Notes: a model not told the origin generated them from the sequence alone. DNA of 64,000 nt from an alpha proteobacterium U9-1i (GCA_000974665.1 BBSY01000003.1:372001-436000), one strand, 5' to 3'; shown: positions 34,342-43,062, numbered from the stretch's first letter. Numbers and translations are program-made.

Positions 34342-35625
34342 CTACTGGAGGGACAAGTTGGACGTCGCAGCAGGGGTCACCCCCACAGCACCCGTTCCAC
34401 CAGTTCTCTCCATGAAGACCGTCTCCATGATCATCCTTGCAGCATGCACCTTGGAGGCAGGTACTAAGAGGGCATCATGGATGGGAAGCGCGGGCAGCTG
34501 CTGCTTTCGACAACGCAGTAGCACCTCCAGCATAATCTCACTCTCAATCAAGTAGAGCTGTGGTCCGATGTTAGAGGGGAGGTGGTGGGCGATAGCAGGA
34601 TGCTTCGCCTTCAGCAGGGTAAGCACGTCAACGAGGCCGTAGCGCTTGGGGATGCCTGCAGAGCGCGCGCCTTGAGGTAACCGTGAAGGCTTCGAAGTCG
34701 CGAACAGCAGAGAGTTGAATGTGAGCTTCACCCCCTTGCGCGCACTAGGGGGCATTCCAGGAAGTGCGTAGAGGTCGCCTTGCGGGGGCTTCGCACCTTC
34801 GAGCCCATACAAAATGCGAGCGAACGTCTGCCCGTAGTCGAGCGTAACCACGGGTTCGCCATCTAATGAGATTGCGCCACGTCGCGCTGCCTTCATGCTT
34901 TGCCAGAAGCCACCGCAGAGCCGGCCGCCATGATCGAAGGTTCCATCATTGAAGACGCGTCGCAGGTATCGATCAGATACGTCTACGGTTGGGTCCCTGG
35001 TAGTGATGTGGAGGGACGCCAGCCACACATTCACCTGCTCCATGTCGCGCCGAAGCGACTTGGTGTGCTCAGTGTCGGCGTAGTCAATCGCGGGCTTATT
35101 GCCGTTAGGTTGGCGCGCCGCCTTTAGCACGATGCACTCCGTAGAGCCCTCAAGCTTGAAGTCTTCGACTTGGAGGTGGTTGGTTGCGAGCCAAGCAATG
35201 CTCACAGGCCCGGCGGATATCGTAGAAACAAGGCGGGTGATTTTGCCCGTCTCTTCGTCACGCTCTGCGGCACCACCCTTAACGAGCGTTAGCCATTGCT
35301 CGTCAGCAAGCGCCTTCACGATGCGCCCGAAGTTGTCACGCTGAAACGGGTAGCGATAGCGGACCGGTGCAATCGCCTTGTTCTTCGTGAGGTACACGGA
35401 GAGCTGTTTATTCGGATCGCCAATGGCGTGCTCGAAGAGCGCGTCACACAACAACGCCTCCACCGTCGCTCTCACGGAGGCTTCGGCGGCTTTCCTGCGT
35501 TTGCGCTGTCGGGCACCAGATTTTAGCGGACGCGTCTCTAGCCCGGAAGAAACGGTGTTTATGAGGGCGTCTAAGTGTGGAGAGTTAGAGCGCCGGTGTG
35601 GGTTGAACCTTCTAGAGGTTTTCAA
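34342..35625 (-). CDS. Family-A DNA-polymerase-like protein
   Basis: 427 aa. The C-terminal half has polymerase-like motifs: VTLDYGQTFARILYG, matching motif A DYSQIELR, and LPIHDALLVP, matching motif C (HD in place of HDE), with a GGFWQSM and PQGDLYALPG stretch before and between them. The upstream half is uncharacterised, with basic residues (RQRKRRKAA) near the N-terminus. The length is far below PolA (about 900 aa) and no 3'-5' exonuclease domain is seen. It is likely a replication or repair polymerase of the element. The repeat region at 35651-35770 is directly upstream of its start and could be an origin. Confidence 0.6.
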   Translation of the reverse strand: MKTSRRFNPHRRSNSPHLDALINTVSSGLETRPLKSGARQRKRRKAAEASVRATVEALLCDALFEHAIGDPNKQLSVYLTKNKAIAPVRYRYPFQRDNFGRIVKALADEQWLTLVKGGAAERDEETGKITRLVSTISAGPVSIAWLATNHLQVEDFKLEGSTECIVLKAARQPNGNKPAIDYADTEHTKSLRRDMEQVNVWLASLHITTRDPTVDVSDRYLRRVFNDGTFDHGGRLCGGFWQSMKAARRGAISLDGEPVVTLDYGQTFARILYGLEGAKPPQGDLYALPGMPPSARKGVKLTFNSLLFATSKPSRLPQGARSAGIPKRYGLVDVLTLLKAKHPAIAHHLPSNIGPQLYLIESEIMLEVLLRCRKQQLPALPIHDALLVPASKVHAARMIMETVFMERTGGTGAVGVTPAATSNLSLQ

Positions 35626-35650
35626 GGGCCTCCTTTGATGTCTGTCTTAT

Positions 35651-35770
35651 ACTCTACCGTAACTCCCCAAAGGGTGCCCGTGTCCTAGGATATCCAGGCA
35701 AAAGGGTGTCTGTGTCCTAGGCTCTACCGCAACTCCCCAAAAGGGTACCTGTATCTATACTCTACCGGCA
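35651..35770. repeat. Repeats upstream of the polymerase-like gene (possible origin)
   Basis: Short direct repeats: CTCTACCG at 35652, 35722 and 35760; AACTCCCCAAA and AGGGTG-type units twice each; GTGTCCTAGG at about 35680 and 35712. Two longer near-copies of CTCTACCGyAACTCCCCAAA align at 35652 and 35722. Their place ahead of a polymerase-like gene and between two minus-strand genes would suit an origin or operator. No DnaA box pattern was found by eye. Confidence 0.5.
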
Positions 35771-35862
35771 AAAGTCGGCGTAGCTCTCTCGCTGCCGGGA
35801 ACGATTCACTAACCATCATTTTCTGCCGCGCTTGTTGTCGAAATGCGTTCTGCATCTTTTTC

Positions 35863-36786
35863 CTAGCGACTAAGTTTGCGAATTCGGTCTTGTGATGTGC
35901 CCGGCACTGGATTTCGGTAAGCCTTGGCCGGCTTCCTTCCGCCCTTCGTCGGCCGCTTAGGTGTGAGGCGCGCAAGCGTCCAATTCTCGATTGTCGGTAC
36001 GCCAACATTCTCAGCGAACGCCCTCAACTCTTCCCCGTGGTGCGTCCACACGTCCGCCACAGCGTCACGAAGCGGTTTGCCAAGCGCCCTGAGTGCGAGA
36101 CCACGGCTAGGAGCGTAACGGTTCAATTCATCCTGGTAGGCCACGCCGTCACGCCCCGTGCGCTGAATGCGTCGTGTCCAGCCACCAGCGCGCCGGAAGA
36201 GAACCTTGCCGACTTGGGTATCGGCAAACTCAGTTTTTGATGAGGGGGCAGGGTCGAAGTGCTCAGCGAGCGCAACACCTAAGGCGATGGCTACCATGTC
36301 AAGTGCGAGGGCATCGGTCCCGCGCTGCCGTGGCCACTTGGTGCGCACGCCGGTTTCTCGCTCTCCGCAATACTTCGCGTACAGGCGGCTGAGCATCGCC
36401 TTGGCCCGCTCCTTCGGGTTGGTGGGCAGCGTAAGCCCGTGGTCACGCCCCTGTAGGAGCGCGTTACGAGCACGCACGATGGCGGCCTTAACGTGGGTCG
36501 CATTCTTGCCGCGCTTGACGGTGCGCCGCATCCAGCGCCTCGAAATGTTTTCGAGAGGGCGAAGCACACGGTGTTCATAGGAGGGCTTGCAGGGGTCGCC
36601 GTGGCGGCTGTGGTGCTCGATATGTTGCAGGCACATGCGCTTGCTAAGACCTTTGCCGGCTGCAGCTTGCGTGGGCTTGCGCGCGCGAGGGTCGCACCAG
36701 CCGCACAGGCCAGCGCCGGGGTCTTTTGTTGTGGCTTGCGCACGCAGCTTCGCGTGTTGCCGCTGCTTCCGAATGGGAAGAGGCAT
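35863..36786 (-). CDS. CxxC/His-containing element protein
   Basis: 307 aa. A CGWC pair (residues about 28-31) and later MCLQHIEHHSRHGD give two Cys and several His that could bind zinc or belong to an HNH-like site. The remainder is basic with many Arg/Lys (RRWMRRTVKRGKN, KPTKGGRKPAKAYR) and helical. It resembles DNA-binding or nuclease proteins of mobile elements without matching a family I know. It sits upstream of the polymerase-like gene. Confidence 0.5.
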   Translation of the reverse strand: MPLPIRKQRQHAKLRAQATTKDPGAGLCGWCDPRARKPTQAAAGKGLSKRMCLQHIEHHSRHGDPCKPSYEHRVLRPLENISRRWMRRTVKRGKNATHVKAAIVRARNALLQGRDHGLTLPTNPKERAKAMLSRLYAKYCGERETGVRTKWPRQRGTDALALDMVAIALGVALAEHFDPAPSSKTEFADTQVGKVLFRRAGGWTRRIQRTGRDGVAYQDELNRYAPSRGLALRALGKPLRDAVADVWTHHGEELRAFAENVGVPTIENWTLARLTPKRPTKGGRKPAKAYRNPVPGTSQDRIRKLSR

Positions 36787-36854
36787 CTGCTTCTTTCTAG
36801 TTTAGACGGTTAATCGGGTGACCCCTCAGTGTGGGTCAGATGTAGTGTGGCATT

Positions 36855-37280
36855 TCAGGGGTACTCGCAGCCCCCACTGCCGAAGCTGAGCGCCGCAACG
36901 AACACGGGGCACACGAATTCAACTCCCCAGCGCCAGAACCTGACGCGGAACGCACCCACAGGCTTCGAGCCCTGCCCATAGTGAGCCTCACGCAGCGCGG
37001 CCGGGCGCACATGGCTGGTGCCGAGTGCAAATAGCTTCTCTGCAAAGACGGAGAGCCGCCGCTCTTCGATCCGATGGTGTCCGCCGCTCTGCTGTTCTCC
37101 ACGTTCAACAAGGTCACCAAATCGAGCGAGCCACTTTGAGCGCGGCTCTATCGCGAGCTTCGCGACGCCATGCGTACCAACGAACAAACCGTCTTGCGCC
37201 AGTTCACACCAGGGTCCGGGAGCGCGGCGTTCGTCACCATTTGCTAGCGTGACCCATTGGGCTCCAAGGTTGATTTGCAT
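36855..37280 (-). CDS. Hypothetical element protein, 141 aa
   Basis: The ATG at 37280 has GGAGG ahead and is preferred over the longer frame to 37334. Beta-rich N-terminus (MQINLGAQWVTLANGDERRAPG) and a hydrophobic, Trp/Phe-rich C-terminus (RFWRWGVEFVCPVFVAALSFG). No family recognised. Confidence 0.55.
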   Translation of the reverse strand: MQINLGAQWVTLANGDERRAPGPWCELAQDGLFVGTHGVAKLAIEPRSKWLARFGDLVERGEQQSGGHHRIEERRLSVFAEKLFALGTSHVRPAALREAHYGQGSKPVGAFRVRFWRWGVEFVCPVFVAALSFGSGGCEYP

Positions 37281-37398
37281 TGCTGCCTCCGTGTGTTGTT
37301 GAGCAACGGAAGCGCGCAAATCGTGAAGCTGCAATTAAAGAAAAACGGTTCGACTAAGCGCGAGATCACACACGCAAATGCCATAAGCATACCGTCTA

Positions 37399-37483
37399 CC
37401 ATATGGCAAATGTGGCGCTGCGATCTTGCAGACTGAAAGGGCGAGGTTTTCGACCCCGCCCTCAGTGATCAGTTGCCATATGG
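37399..37483. repeat. CCATATGGCAA inverted pair flanking a hairpin
   Basis: CCATATGGCAA (37399-37409) and TTGCCATATGG (37473-37483) are an 11-bp inverted pair, and CCATATGG itself is a palindrome. Between them GGGCGAGGT/ACCCCGCCC forms a stem that could terminate the serine recombinase gene. The pair could be an operator bound as dimers. Confidence 0.45.
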
Positions 37484-37489
37484 GATATG

Positions 37490-38053
37490 TTAGGCGGCCT
37501 TCTTGGCCTCATCCAAAATTCTGTAGACACTTGCACGTCCAACCTTGAGGCGCTTCGCAATTTCGGTGGGCTTCACGCCATCGGCCTTCAGTTCAAGCAC
37601 CTGACTCGCTTTCGCACGGGCCGTTGGAGCGCGCCCCTTGTACTTGCCTTCAGCCTTCGCTTTGGCGACGCCTTCGCGTTGGCGTTCAAGCATGAGGGTG
37701 CGCTCAAACTCTGCAATGGAGCCCATGACTTGAAGAACCAGGCGGCCCGTGGCGTCCGCTGTGTTGAGCCCAAGGGACAGGACTACGAGGGTGACGCCCT
37801 TGTCTCGTAGCTTTCGTTCTATCAACAGCAGGTCTTCCAACGAGCGCGCCAATCGATCGGGCTTGGCAACGACGAATTGGTCACCTTCGCGGGCAAACTC
37901 CAGAGCCGCCTCCAGCTGTGGCCGCTTGGTCGCCACCGAAGACAGCTGTTCCACGAAGACCTTCTCACAGCCGGCCGCGTTTAGGTCGCGCTCTTGCGCC
38001 TCCAGGCCAGCTACCTGCTCGGTGGTTGATGTTCTCGCATAACCGATACGCAT
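37490..38053 (-). CDS. Serine recombinase (resolvase/invertase type)
   Basis: 187 aa, complete. Catalytic Ser9 (YARTSTTEQ), conserved Arg residues (KPDRLARSLEDLL), and GSIAEFERTLMLERQREGVAKAKAEGKYKGR, then a C-terminal HTH (KPTEIAKRLKVGRASVYRIL). This size is that of Tn3 resolvases and DNA invertases. It resolves dimers or inverts DNA at a nearby site; the repeats at 38103-38203, upstream of its start, are the likely place. An older copy is seen as a remnant at 25940-26081. Confidence 0.92.
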   Translation of the reverse strand: MRIGYARTSTTEQVAGLEAQERDLNAAGCEKVFVEQLSSVATKRPQLEAALEFAREGDQFVVAKPDRLARSLEDLLLIERKLRDKGVTLVVLSLGLNTADATGRLVLQVMGSIAEFERTLMLERQREGVAKAKAEGKYKGRAPTARAKASQVLELKADGVKPTEIAKRLKVGRASVYRILDEAKKAA

Positions 38054-38102
38054 GATGGGTTCCCTTCCACAGAAGCCCAGACATTCGACAGCCGAACGTC
38101 TC

Positions 38103-38203
38103 TCTCGCGACTCAGAGTCTGCGAGACAAAGATTCCCAAAGGGCTAAAATGGTTTGTGTGAGACGATTAGCGGTTGTCTCGCGAAAGCCTGCCTAGTGAG
38201 ACG
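38103..38203. repeat. GAGAC/GTCTC repeat cluster (possible res site)
   Basis: Five short related units: TCTCGCGAC (38103), GCGAGACAA (38121-38129), GTGAGACG (38158-38165), TTGTCTCGC (38174-38182, the complement of the second) and GTGAGACG (38196-38203). They lie directly upstream of the serine recombinase start and in the gap before the small membrane gene, where a resolvase site or operator is expected. Confidence 0.45.
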
Positions 38204-38214
38204 CAAGAAGTCCG

Positions 38215-38529
38215 CTAAATGCCGCGACAACGCACGCCAAGTTGGAGCATCTGAGCGTCGCTTGCCGCTTGGTCTGCAGAGTTGGCTGCGCGTGCTGCCT
38301 CGCTGCTGGCGGTCTGTGCTTCGTTCAGAATCTCTTCAGCGAGGGATCGAATTTCCGCGAGTTGGTCGCCGCCGGTCGTTGCATCATTCCTTTCACTGCT
38401 CAATTGCGCTTCAAGCCAAAACCCAGTGCCCAGCAACACCCATATAGTTGCACCCTGCAGGACGATGATGAGGCCAAGCGCGAGTGTAACGCCGGTAATT
38501 CCTCGTTTGATGTTCGTGAAGAAGCCCAT
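38215..38529 (-). CDS. Small single-pass membrane protein
   Basis: 104 aa from ATG 38529 with GGAGGG ahead; the longer frame to 38619 is not favoured. One membrane helix near residues 15-40 (VTLALGLIIVLQGATIWVLLG) and a Ser/Ala/Glu-rich helical tail likely to form a coiled coil (LAEIRSLAEEILNEAQTASSEAARAANSADQ). Function unknown. Confidence 0.6.
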   Translation of the reverse strand: MGFFTNIKRGITGVTLALGLIIVLQGATIWVLLGTGFWLEAQLSSERNDATTGGDQLAEIRSLAEEILNEAQTASSEAARAANSADQAASDAQMLQLGVRCRGI

Positions 38530-38548
38530 ACTCAACCCTCCCGGAAAG

Positions 38549-39133
38549 TTATTGTCGGGCCGCCCTGCGGGCCGCCCTCTGGCGGCGCTCGCGAGCCCGT
38601 AGGTCCCAAGGAAGTTCACATCTGGGATTCAGCGCATGCACGCCAAGCCCGTTACGCTGTGCTTCCGCTTGTTGTGCGGAGTAGGCTCCCCCGCTGTAAG
38701 CCTGATAGTCCCAGGCCCAGCCCTCCGACACCATGACAGCCCCAATGTCGCGACCTTCAACGAAGCACAACGCCACCGGCCGTTCGAAGTCGTCCACGTC
38801 ACGAAGTGAACAAATTGCTAGTCGGTTGCCTGCCACATCCTGGAGCGCAGCTGCGGCTAGTTCGCCTGCTTCCACACGGCCGCAGGATTGATTTCCCTCT
38901 GGCGCGTCGATGCCCCACAGCCTGACACGTAGCCTTCTTCCGGTATGCGTGGGCGCAAACGAAATCGTATCGCCGTCCGAGACAATCAAGCGGCCTTGGA
39001 TGGTGGTGTGGATGCTCTCGCTTTGAGCGCGTGCCTGTAGCGGCGAATACGTGAGGCACACTGCAACGATACCACACGCGGGTAGTGCGGCGGCCTGGAG
39101 CAGCCGAGCGTAGATGTTAAGTCTGACCATCAC
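38549..39133 (-). CDS. Secreted SNase-like thermonuclease
   Basis: 194 aa. N-terminal signal peptide (to about residue 36). Staphylococcal-nuclease-like (OB fold) domain: VSDGDTISF (Asp53/Asp55), RLWGIDAPEG with Arg71, and DDFERPVALCFVEGRDIGAVMVSEGWAWDYQ. Four cysteines (NQSCG, ICSL, ALCF, RCEL) could give disulfides. These enzymes cut DNA and RNA with Ca2+ and are often carried on conjugative elements, where they may clear entry DNA. The stop overlaps nothing; the small membrane gene follows. Confidence 0.82.
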   Translation of the reverse strand: MMVRLNIYARLLQAAALPACGIVAVCLTYSPLQARAQSESIHTTIQGRLIVSDGDTISFAPTHTGRRLRVRLWGIDAPEGNQSCGRVEAGELAAAALQDVAGNRLAICSLRDVDDFERPVALCFVEGRDIGAVMVSEGWAWDYQAYSGGAYSAQQAEAQRNGLGVHALNPRCELPWDLRARERRQRAARRAARQ

Positions 39134-39345
39134 GGCTAACCGTCGCCTGGATAGATGGCTATCTCAAGCATGGTTTTAGGCGGCTAGTCGCAGTGCTCTG
39201 GAGCGAGGGACACGCACCTTGCCTTGAAGCCGCAACGTAGGGAGGGCGTGGGTAGTCACAGGGGGCGGGGTGGCCCCCTACGGGGGTAACGTACGCGGCC
39301 GGTATCTACGTAGAGTGCCTGAGATACGCGAACCAAAATTGCCCG

Positions 39346-40098
39346 CTAAGCCGGACGCCTTGCATCCACGATGGTCAGTAGGTGGCTCGCGAGCAAGACT
39401 ATCTGTGCAGCTTCCTTGGCGTCCAGCTTCACGTGGCGATGCGATTGAGGATTCTTGTACGAGCCGATTGCGCCGGCAAACAGAAAACACAATGCATCCC
39501 GCTCGGCGGCAAGAGCGTTGGCGTCGGCAAGTGGCCCACTTTTGCCGAATGCCTTTTGCATAAGCGGGACGCCAATCTCCGCTGCGCCGTAGGAGCCCGC
39601 TTCACGCACCGCGACCTCGACCTCTTTCATGGCTTCGAACACCGCCGTGTCGTAGTGGCCTCTCGCGAAGTGGAGCCAAACCCGCTCAGCAAAAGCGTCG
39701 TGCAGCAGAAAACGCGGCAGGCTCTTTCCGGCCCGAAAGGCATCAAAGTCCTGCTGAGTTTTCATGCGCTCAGCGCGCCTTCCAAGAACACGCCAACCGC
39801 TTTGCCCATTAGTCCCAGCAGCGGGAGCAACTAAGACCTGCGATTCAAGCCAAGCAAACGCCTCCCGAAATGCGCGCTCTATATGGTCCTGCTGCGCGCG
39901 CGGATACAGCGGTTGATTGCTGTGGAACAACTCACCCAGCATGTTGGTGGCGTGATACATGCCGCCCTGGTGGTTTTCTGGCTTCTTCATTAAGTCGAGC
40001 ATGATCAGCGCGAGGTCTTCCACCTCAAGGGCGAGCAGTGTTTCCGCATCGGGAATGGCTGACGCGAGTGCGCGCATATGATGTGCTCCGAGGTTCAA
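39346..40098 (-). CDS. TIGR02391-family protein (Ymh-like)
   Basis: About 250 aa from TTG 40098, or 243 from ATG 40077 with GGAG ahead. The family's end motif is present: LFAGAIGSYKNPQSHRHVKLD (about 205-225), where the NPxSHR resembles a HEPN-type RxxxxH site. The rest is helical. Family function is unknown; HEPN-like neighbours are often in anti-phage or toxin-antitoxin loci. Its start overlaps the small membrane ORF 40095-40208 (TTGA), so they are translated together. Confidence 0.75.
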   Translation of the reverse strand: MNLGAHHMRALASAIPDAETLLALEVEDLALIMLDLMKKPENHQGGMYHATNMLGELFHSNQPLYPRAQQDHIERAFREAFAWLESQVLVAPAAGTNGQSGWRVLGRRAERMKTQQDFDAFRAGKSLPRFLLHDAFAERVWLHFARGHYDTAVFEAMKEVEVAVREAGSYGAAEIGVPLMQKAFGKSGPLADANALAAERDALCFLFAGAIGSYKNPQSHRHVKLDAKEAAQIVLLASHLLTIVDARRPA

Positions 40099-40208
40099 TC
40101 TCGGCGGTGGCGCTTGATCTCAATCGCAACGAAAATAACCGCAGCGACACCCGCGACCAACTGAAAGGCACCGCCAAGCGTGTTCAAAATTTCCGGGAGA
40201 TGATCCAT
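40095..40208 (-). CDS. Small membrane protein, 37 aa, upstream of TIGR02391 gene
   Basis: ATG 40208, with GGAAGGG about 3-9 bases ahead. The protein has one membrane helix (TLGGAFQLVAGVAAVIFVAIEI) and ends in a basic tail (KRHRRD). It ends within the TTGA of the next gene. A coupled small membrane protein in front of a HEPN-like gene could be a membrane partner; role unknown. Confidence 0.5.
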   Translation of the reverse strand: MDHLPEILNTLGGAFQLVAGVAAVIFVAIEIKRHRRD

Positions 40209-40404
40209 AGCCCTTCCTCCAATGCGCACCAAAAAGACGCATCAAACAGGGCCACTTCGTTATGGGGCCAAGTTTCGGCCGCTTGCGCAAGGGGGAGAAA
40301 GGTTAACCGCGCTCGCTCAATTTAATGCAGCGGCGAAACTGTCGGTGCTGTGCACGGAGTGTGCAGCTTCTGCACCGGAGGTAAGGTGTGAATAAGTGGT
40401 TCGG

Positions 40405-41394
40405 CTACTGTTCTGTCGGCGGTGGCTGAGCAGATAACCGGTCGGCAGGCTTTACACGGAACGCCGTTGGATTTTTCTGCGGTGACTTCTGCTCAAGCCC
40501 ATATCCGATCGTGCGCTTGATCTGGGGAAAGGCGTCAGAGATCACCGCCCCAACCAAGCCCGCAACCACCAGGCCGATACACCACCACACCCACGACGCA
40601 ACGCCGCCAAACACGCTTCGCAGACCTACCCTGACGCTGACCTCAAAGATTTTCGGGCGTAGCTCTCTGGGCGCACTGCCAGATTTGCCAGCGATCACGC
40701 CCGCTACAGTCACGTACAATTTCCGTTGTCCAAACTTGAGTGGCTTGACGCGAAACAGCCACTTCCCGAACTCTTGGTCTTGAAATGCGGGCGCTGCTTC
40801 AGGCGCTGCCCCGATGAGTTGCATGCGTTCGGACAGTGGGAGAATTTCAAAGCTGTCCGCCTCACCGTTTAAAGTCACGGACATGCGCTCCACCACCGGA
40901 ATGGGGTGCTCTATCTTTGGTCCCGTTCCAGAGAATCCCGCCAAGAAACCGCGCATCTCGTGGCTTCCTATTCTGACCTCGGCTTCGCTGAATTCGCGCC
41001 AGACCATTGTCGGAGGAATTTGGTAGATCAAGCGGCCCGCGTGCGCTTCGACTGTCCGAAGCTCTTCATTCGCAGTGTCGAGCGCTCTTTGAAATAGTTC
41101 AGCTATCGAGTCTTGCTCGCCGTCTGCCAGGAGGCCTTCTGTGCTCAACGCAAGCTGCATCTCATCCTTGCTGCGCCCCATGCTGAAGAGCATTTGCATT
41201 TCGAGCGGTTCGTATCTCGCTATTTTCTGGCGCAGCAATTTTTCGCGCGCGCGCCGGTAGGCCGCCCAATAAACTCCCGCACCCGCTGCAATTGCTGTGA
41301 CAGCCGCAGCCACTACTGGCACTGGAACGACAAGCGACAAAACCGCGCTCGTCGCGTCCAAAGCGGAATGCGTCAATGAGTTGATGTCGAGCAT
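40405..41394 (-). CDS. Membrane protein with beta-sandwich-like domain
   Basis: 329 aa. N-terminal membrane helix (about residues 22-42, VPVVAAAVTAIAAGAGVYWAA), a helical region (60-130), a beta-rich domain (150-260: VERMSVTLNGEADSFEIL ... RELRPKIFEVSVRVG), and a C-terminal membrane helix (WWCIGLVVAGLVGAVIS). No family recognised. Divergent from the next gene. Confidence 0.55.
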   Translation of the reverse strand: MLDINSLTHSALDATSAVLSLVVPVPVVAAAVTAIAAGAGVYWAAYRRAREKLLRQKIARYEPLEMQMLFSMGRSKDEMQLALSTEGLLADGEQDSIAELFQRALDTANEELRTVEAHAGRLIYQIPPTMVWREFSEAEVRIGSHEMRGFLAGFSGTGPKIEHPIPVVERMSVTLNGEADSFEILPLSERMQLIGAAPEAAPAFQDQEFGKWLFRVKPLKFGQRKLYVTVAGVIAGKSGSAPRELRPKIFEVSVRVGLRSVFGGVASWVWWCIGLVVAGLVGAVISDAFPQIKRTIGYGLEQKSPQKNPTAFRVKPADRLSAQPPPTEQ

Positions 41395-41546
41395 CGCACC
41401 GCCCCCGGCGCTAACCAGTCGTTTTCCAAACTAGCCGATTGTTGGAAATACGCGAGGGCGATTCAAAGGGGGCAGCGTGCTGCTAACACGCCACCCCCAC
41501 GGCATGAGCCGCCCGCGTTAGTGGAAGTAACGCGAGGTGAATAGTT

Positions 41547-42419
41547 ATGAAGCGATTTGGAAACACACTCAAACAGCCCGTTAAAGGCAAACCTAGGAAG
41601 CCCCCTGAGAGCCACCCCATAGCGCTCTCCGTACGCCTGCCTCTCTACTGCGCTGCGGGTGGTCTGTTCGTCGTCTACGGCTGGGGCGCGCTCGAAACAT
41701 TCCCAATAGCAATGGGCGTTGCACTCGGTGCGGTGTTCGCCATGTCCGAATTTCTCAAGCCAAAGCTCGGTGAGCTGGCGGCTGAAGCGATGGAAGCGAA
41801 AGACAGGCTCGGGACTTGGCTCATGCTCGGTGCCTCATTCGCCTGCATCGCTCTCGGTGCCCTAGGTGGCGTTATCGCCATGGGTGCTGCGAATGGCCCG
41901 CGTGAGGCGTATGACGCTGCCGTCGCTCGGGTGGACAATGCCAAGGCGGACTTAGACGCAGCACAGGCACGGCTAGATGTGGTCCCCACGTGTACGCCTG
42001 ATATGCCCCGCGTCCGCTGCATGGAAATGACGTTGCAGAACGCCGCCACGCTGGCCGACCGTACGCAGACGAGAAACGATGCAAGGCAGTTACACGAAGG
42101 TGCAACGGCTCAGCTGGCTGCGGTGCCGAACCCAGGACCGGGGGTCCCGCACGTTTCGCTTTGGCTGAAGGCGCTCGTTATCGCAGCCGTGGAGTTCGTG
42201 CTGTTCGCGGTGCCGTTCTCAGCGCGCCGCCGCAGGAAGCCCGTGAGCATGACGCCTAAGGGTGTTGTGGTGGCAGATGTGAAGCAGCCTGAGCCGCAGG
42301 CTGTGAAGCAAGCGCCGATCAATGATGGCGGCTGGGCGCGGCGGCGTGAGCTGTACGGACCGAAGGGACGCAAGCCTAAGCGTGGTGAGCATTTGAAGTT
42401 GGTTGCGGCCGGCGCTTAG
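41547..42419 (+). CDS. Multi-pass membrane protein
   Basis: 290 aa with hydrophobic segments near residues 30-50, 54-75, 93-112 and 205-225. Between the third and fourth is a periplasmic helical region with three cysteines (PTCTPDMPRVRCMEM); the C-terminus is basic (RRRRKPVSM, GRKPKRGEHLK). It is the only plus-strand gene of the right part of the element. Function unknown. Confidence 0.6.
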   Translation: MKRFGNTLKQPVKGKPRKPPESHPIALSVRLPLYCAAGGLFVVYGWGALETFPIAMGVALGAVFAMSEFLKPKLGELAAEAMEAKDRLGTWLMLGASFACIALGALGGVIAMGAANGPREAYDAAVARVDNAKADLDAAQARLDVVPTCTPDMPRVRCMEMTLQNAATLADRTQTRNDARQLHEGATAQLAAVPNPGPGVPHVSLWLKALVIAAVEFVLFAVPFSARRRRKPVSMTPKGVVVADVKQPEPQAVKQAPINDGGWARRRELYGPKGRKPKRGEHLKLVAAGA

Positions 42420-42441
42420 TGGATTACCAGCGTTGCGCTTT

Positions 42442-42473
42442 AGGGGCCCCTGCAGTGGAAACTGTGGGGGCCT
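42442..42473 (+). terminator. Hairpin after the multi-pass membrane gene
   Basis: AGGGGCCCC-TG-CAG (42442-42455) pairs with CTG-TG-GGGGGCCT (42462-42473) with a small bulge and a 6-base loop, followed by ATTTGTT. It lies 22 bases past the stop at 42419. Confidence 0.65.
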
Positions 42474-42660
42474 ATTTGTTAGCGAATCCTGAACTCCCGC
42501 CGCGCAATCTGCTGCGCCTTTAACGGATATGATGACAAAGAAATGCGCTAGAATGCGCATTCGTGTCATAGTTTTCGGCCGGCATCCGCGCTCCTGCGCC
42601 AGAGATACAAGATGCGCAAACGGTAAAGAGCTTTGGCACGCGTGCTTCGCGCCCGTGCCG

Positions 42661-43062
42661 CTAGGGTTGGTCCTTTGGAGCGAACCCGCGCTTCACCCAG
42701 CGCAACGCCCACAAGCAAACGAGCATGACACCCCAAATCACAGCCCAAGCAGCAACGTAGCTCCACGCTACCTGAAACATTTGCGATGCGTTTTGCGAAC
42801 GACTGTGGCGTGTAACTGCAGCCGCCAGTTCCTCCAGTGTGGTCTCAGTGGGAACTTGGTAGTGAACGCCTCGAAATGAATAGACGACTTCACCTGCGGG
42901 AGGAGGGGGTTGCGGGGAGGCGACCCGCTCGAACTGGTATGGGTACGCGCGGTATGGACCGTCAGCGGCTTCCCACGCCTGAAATCCCACTACGAGGCCC
43001 GAGCCGATTGCGCCAACGACCCACAGGCGGATGGCTCCACGCCATAAGTTAAAGCGCTTCAT
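42661..43062 (-). CDS. Small membrane protein
   Basis: 133 aa, ATG 43062 overlapping the stop of the lipoprotein gene (ATGA). Two membrane helices (LWVVGAIGSGLVVGF near 12-28, VAAWAVIWGVMLVCLWAL near 100-120) around a soluble region (YSFRGVHYQVPTETTLEELAAAV). Probably functions with the lipoprotein in the envelope. Confidence 0.6.
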   Translation of the reverse strand: MKRFNLWRGAIRLWVVGAIGSGLVVGFQAWEAADGPYRAYPYQFERVASPQPPPPAGEVVYSFRGVHYQVPTETTLEELAAAVTRHSRSQNASQMFQVAWSYVAAWAVIWGVMLVCLWALRWVKRGFAPKDQP

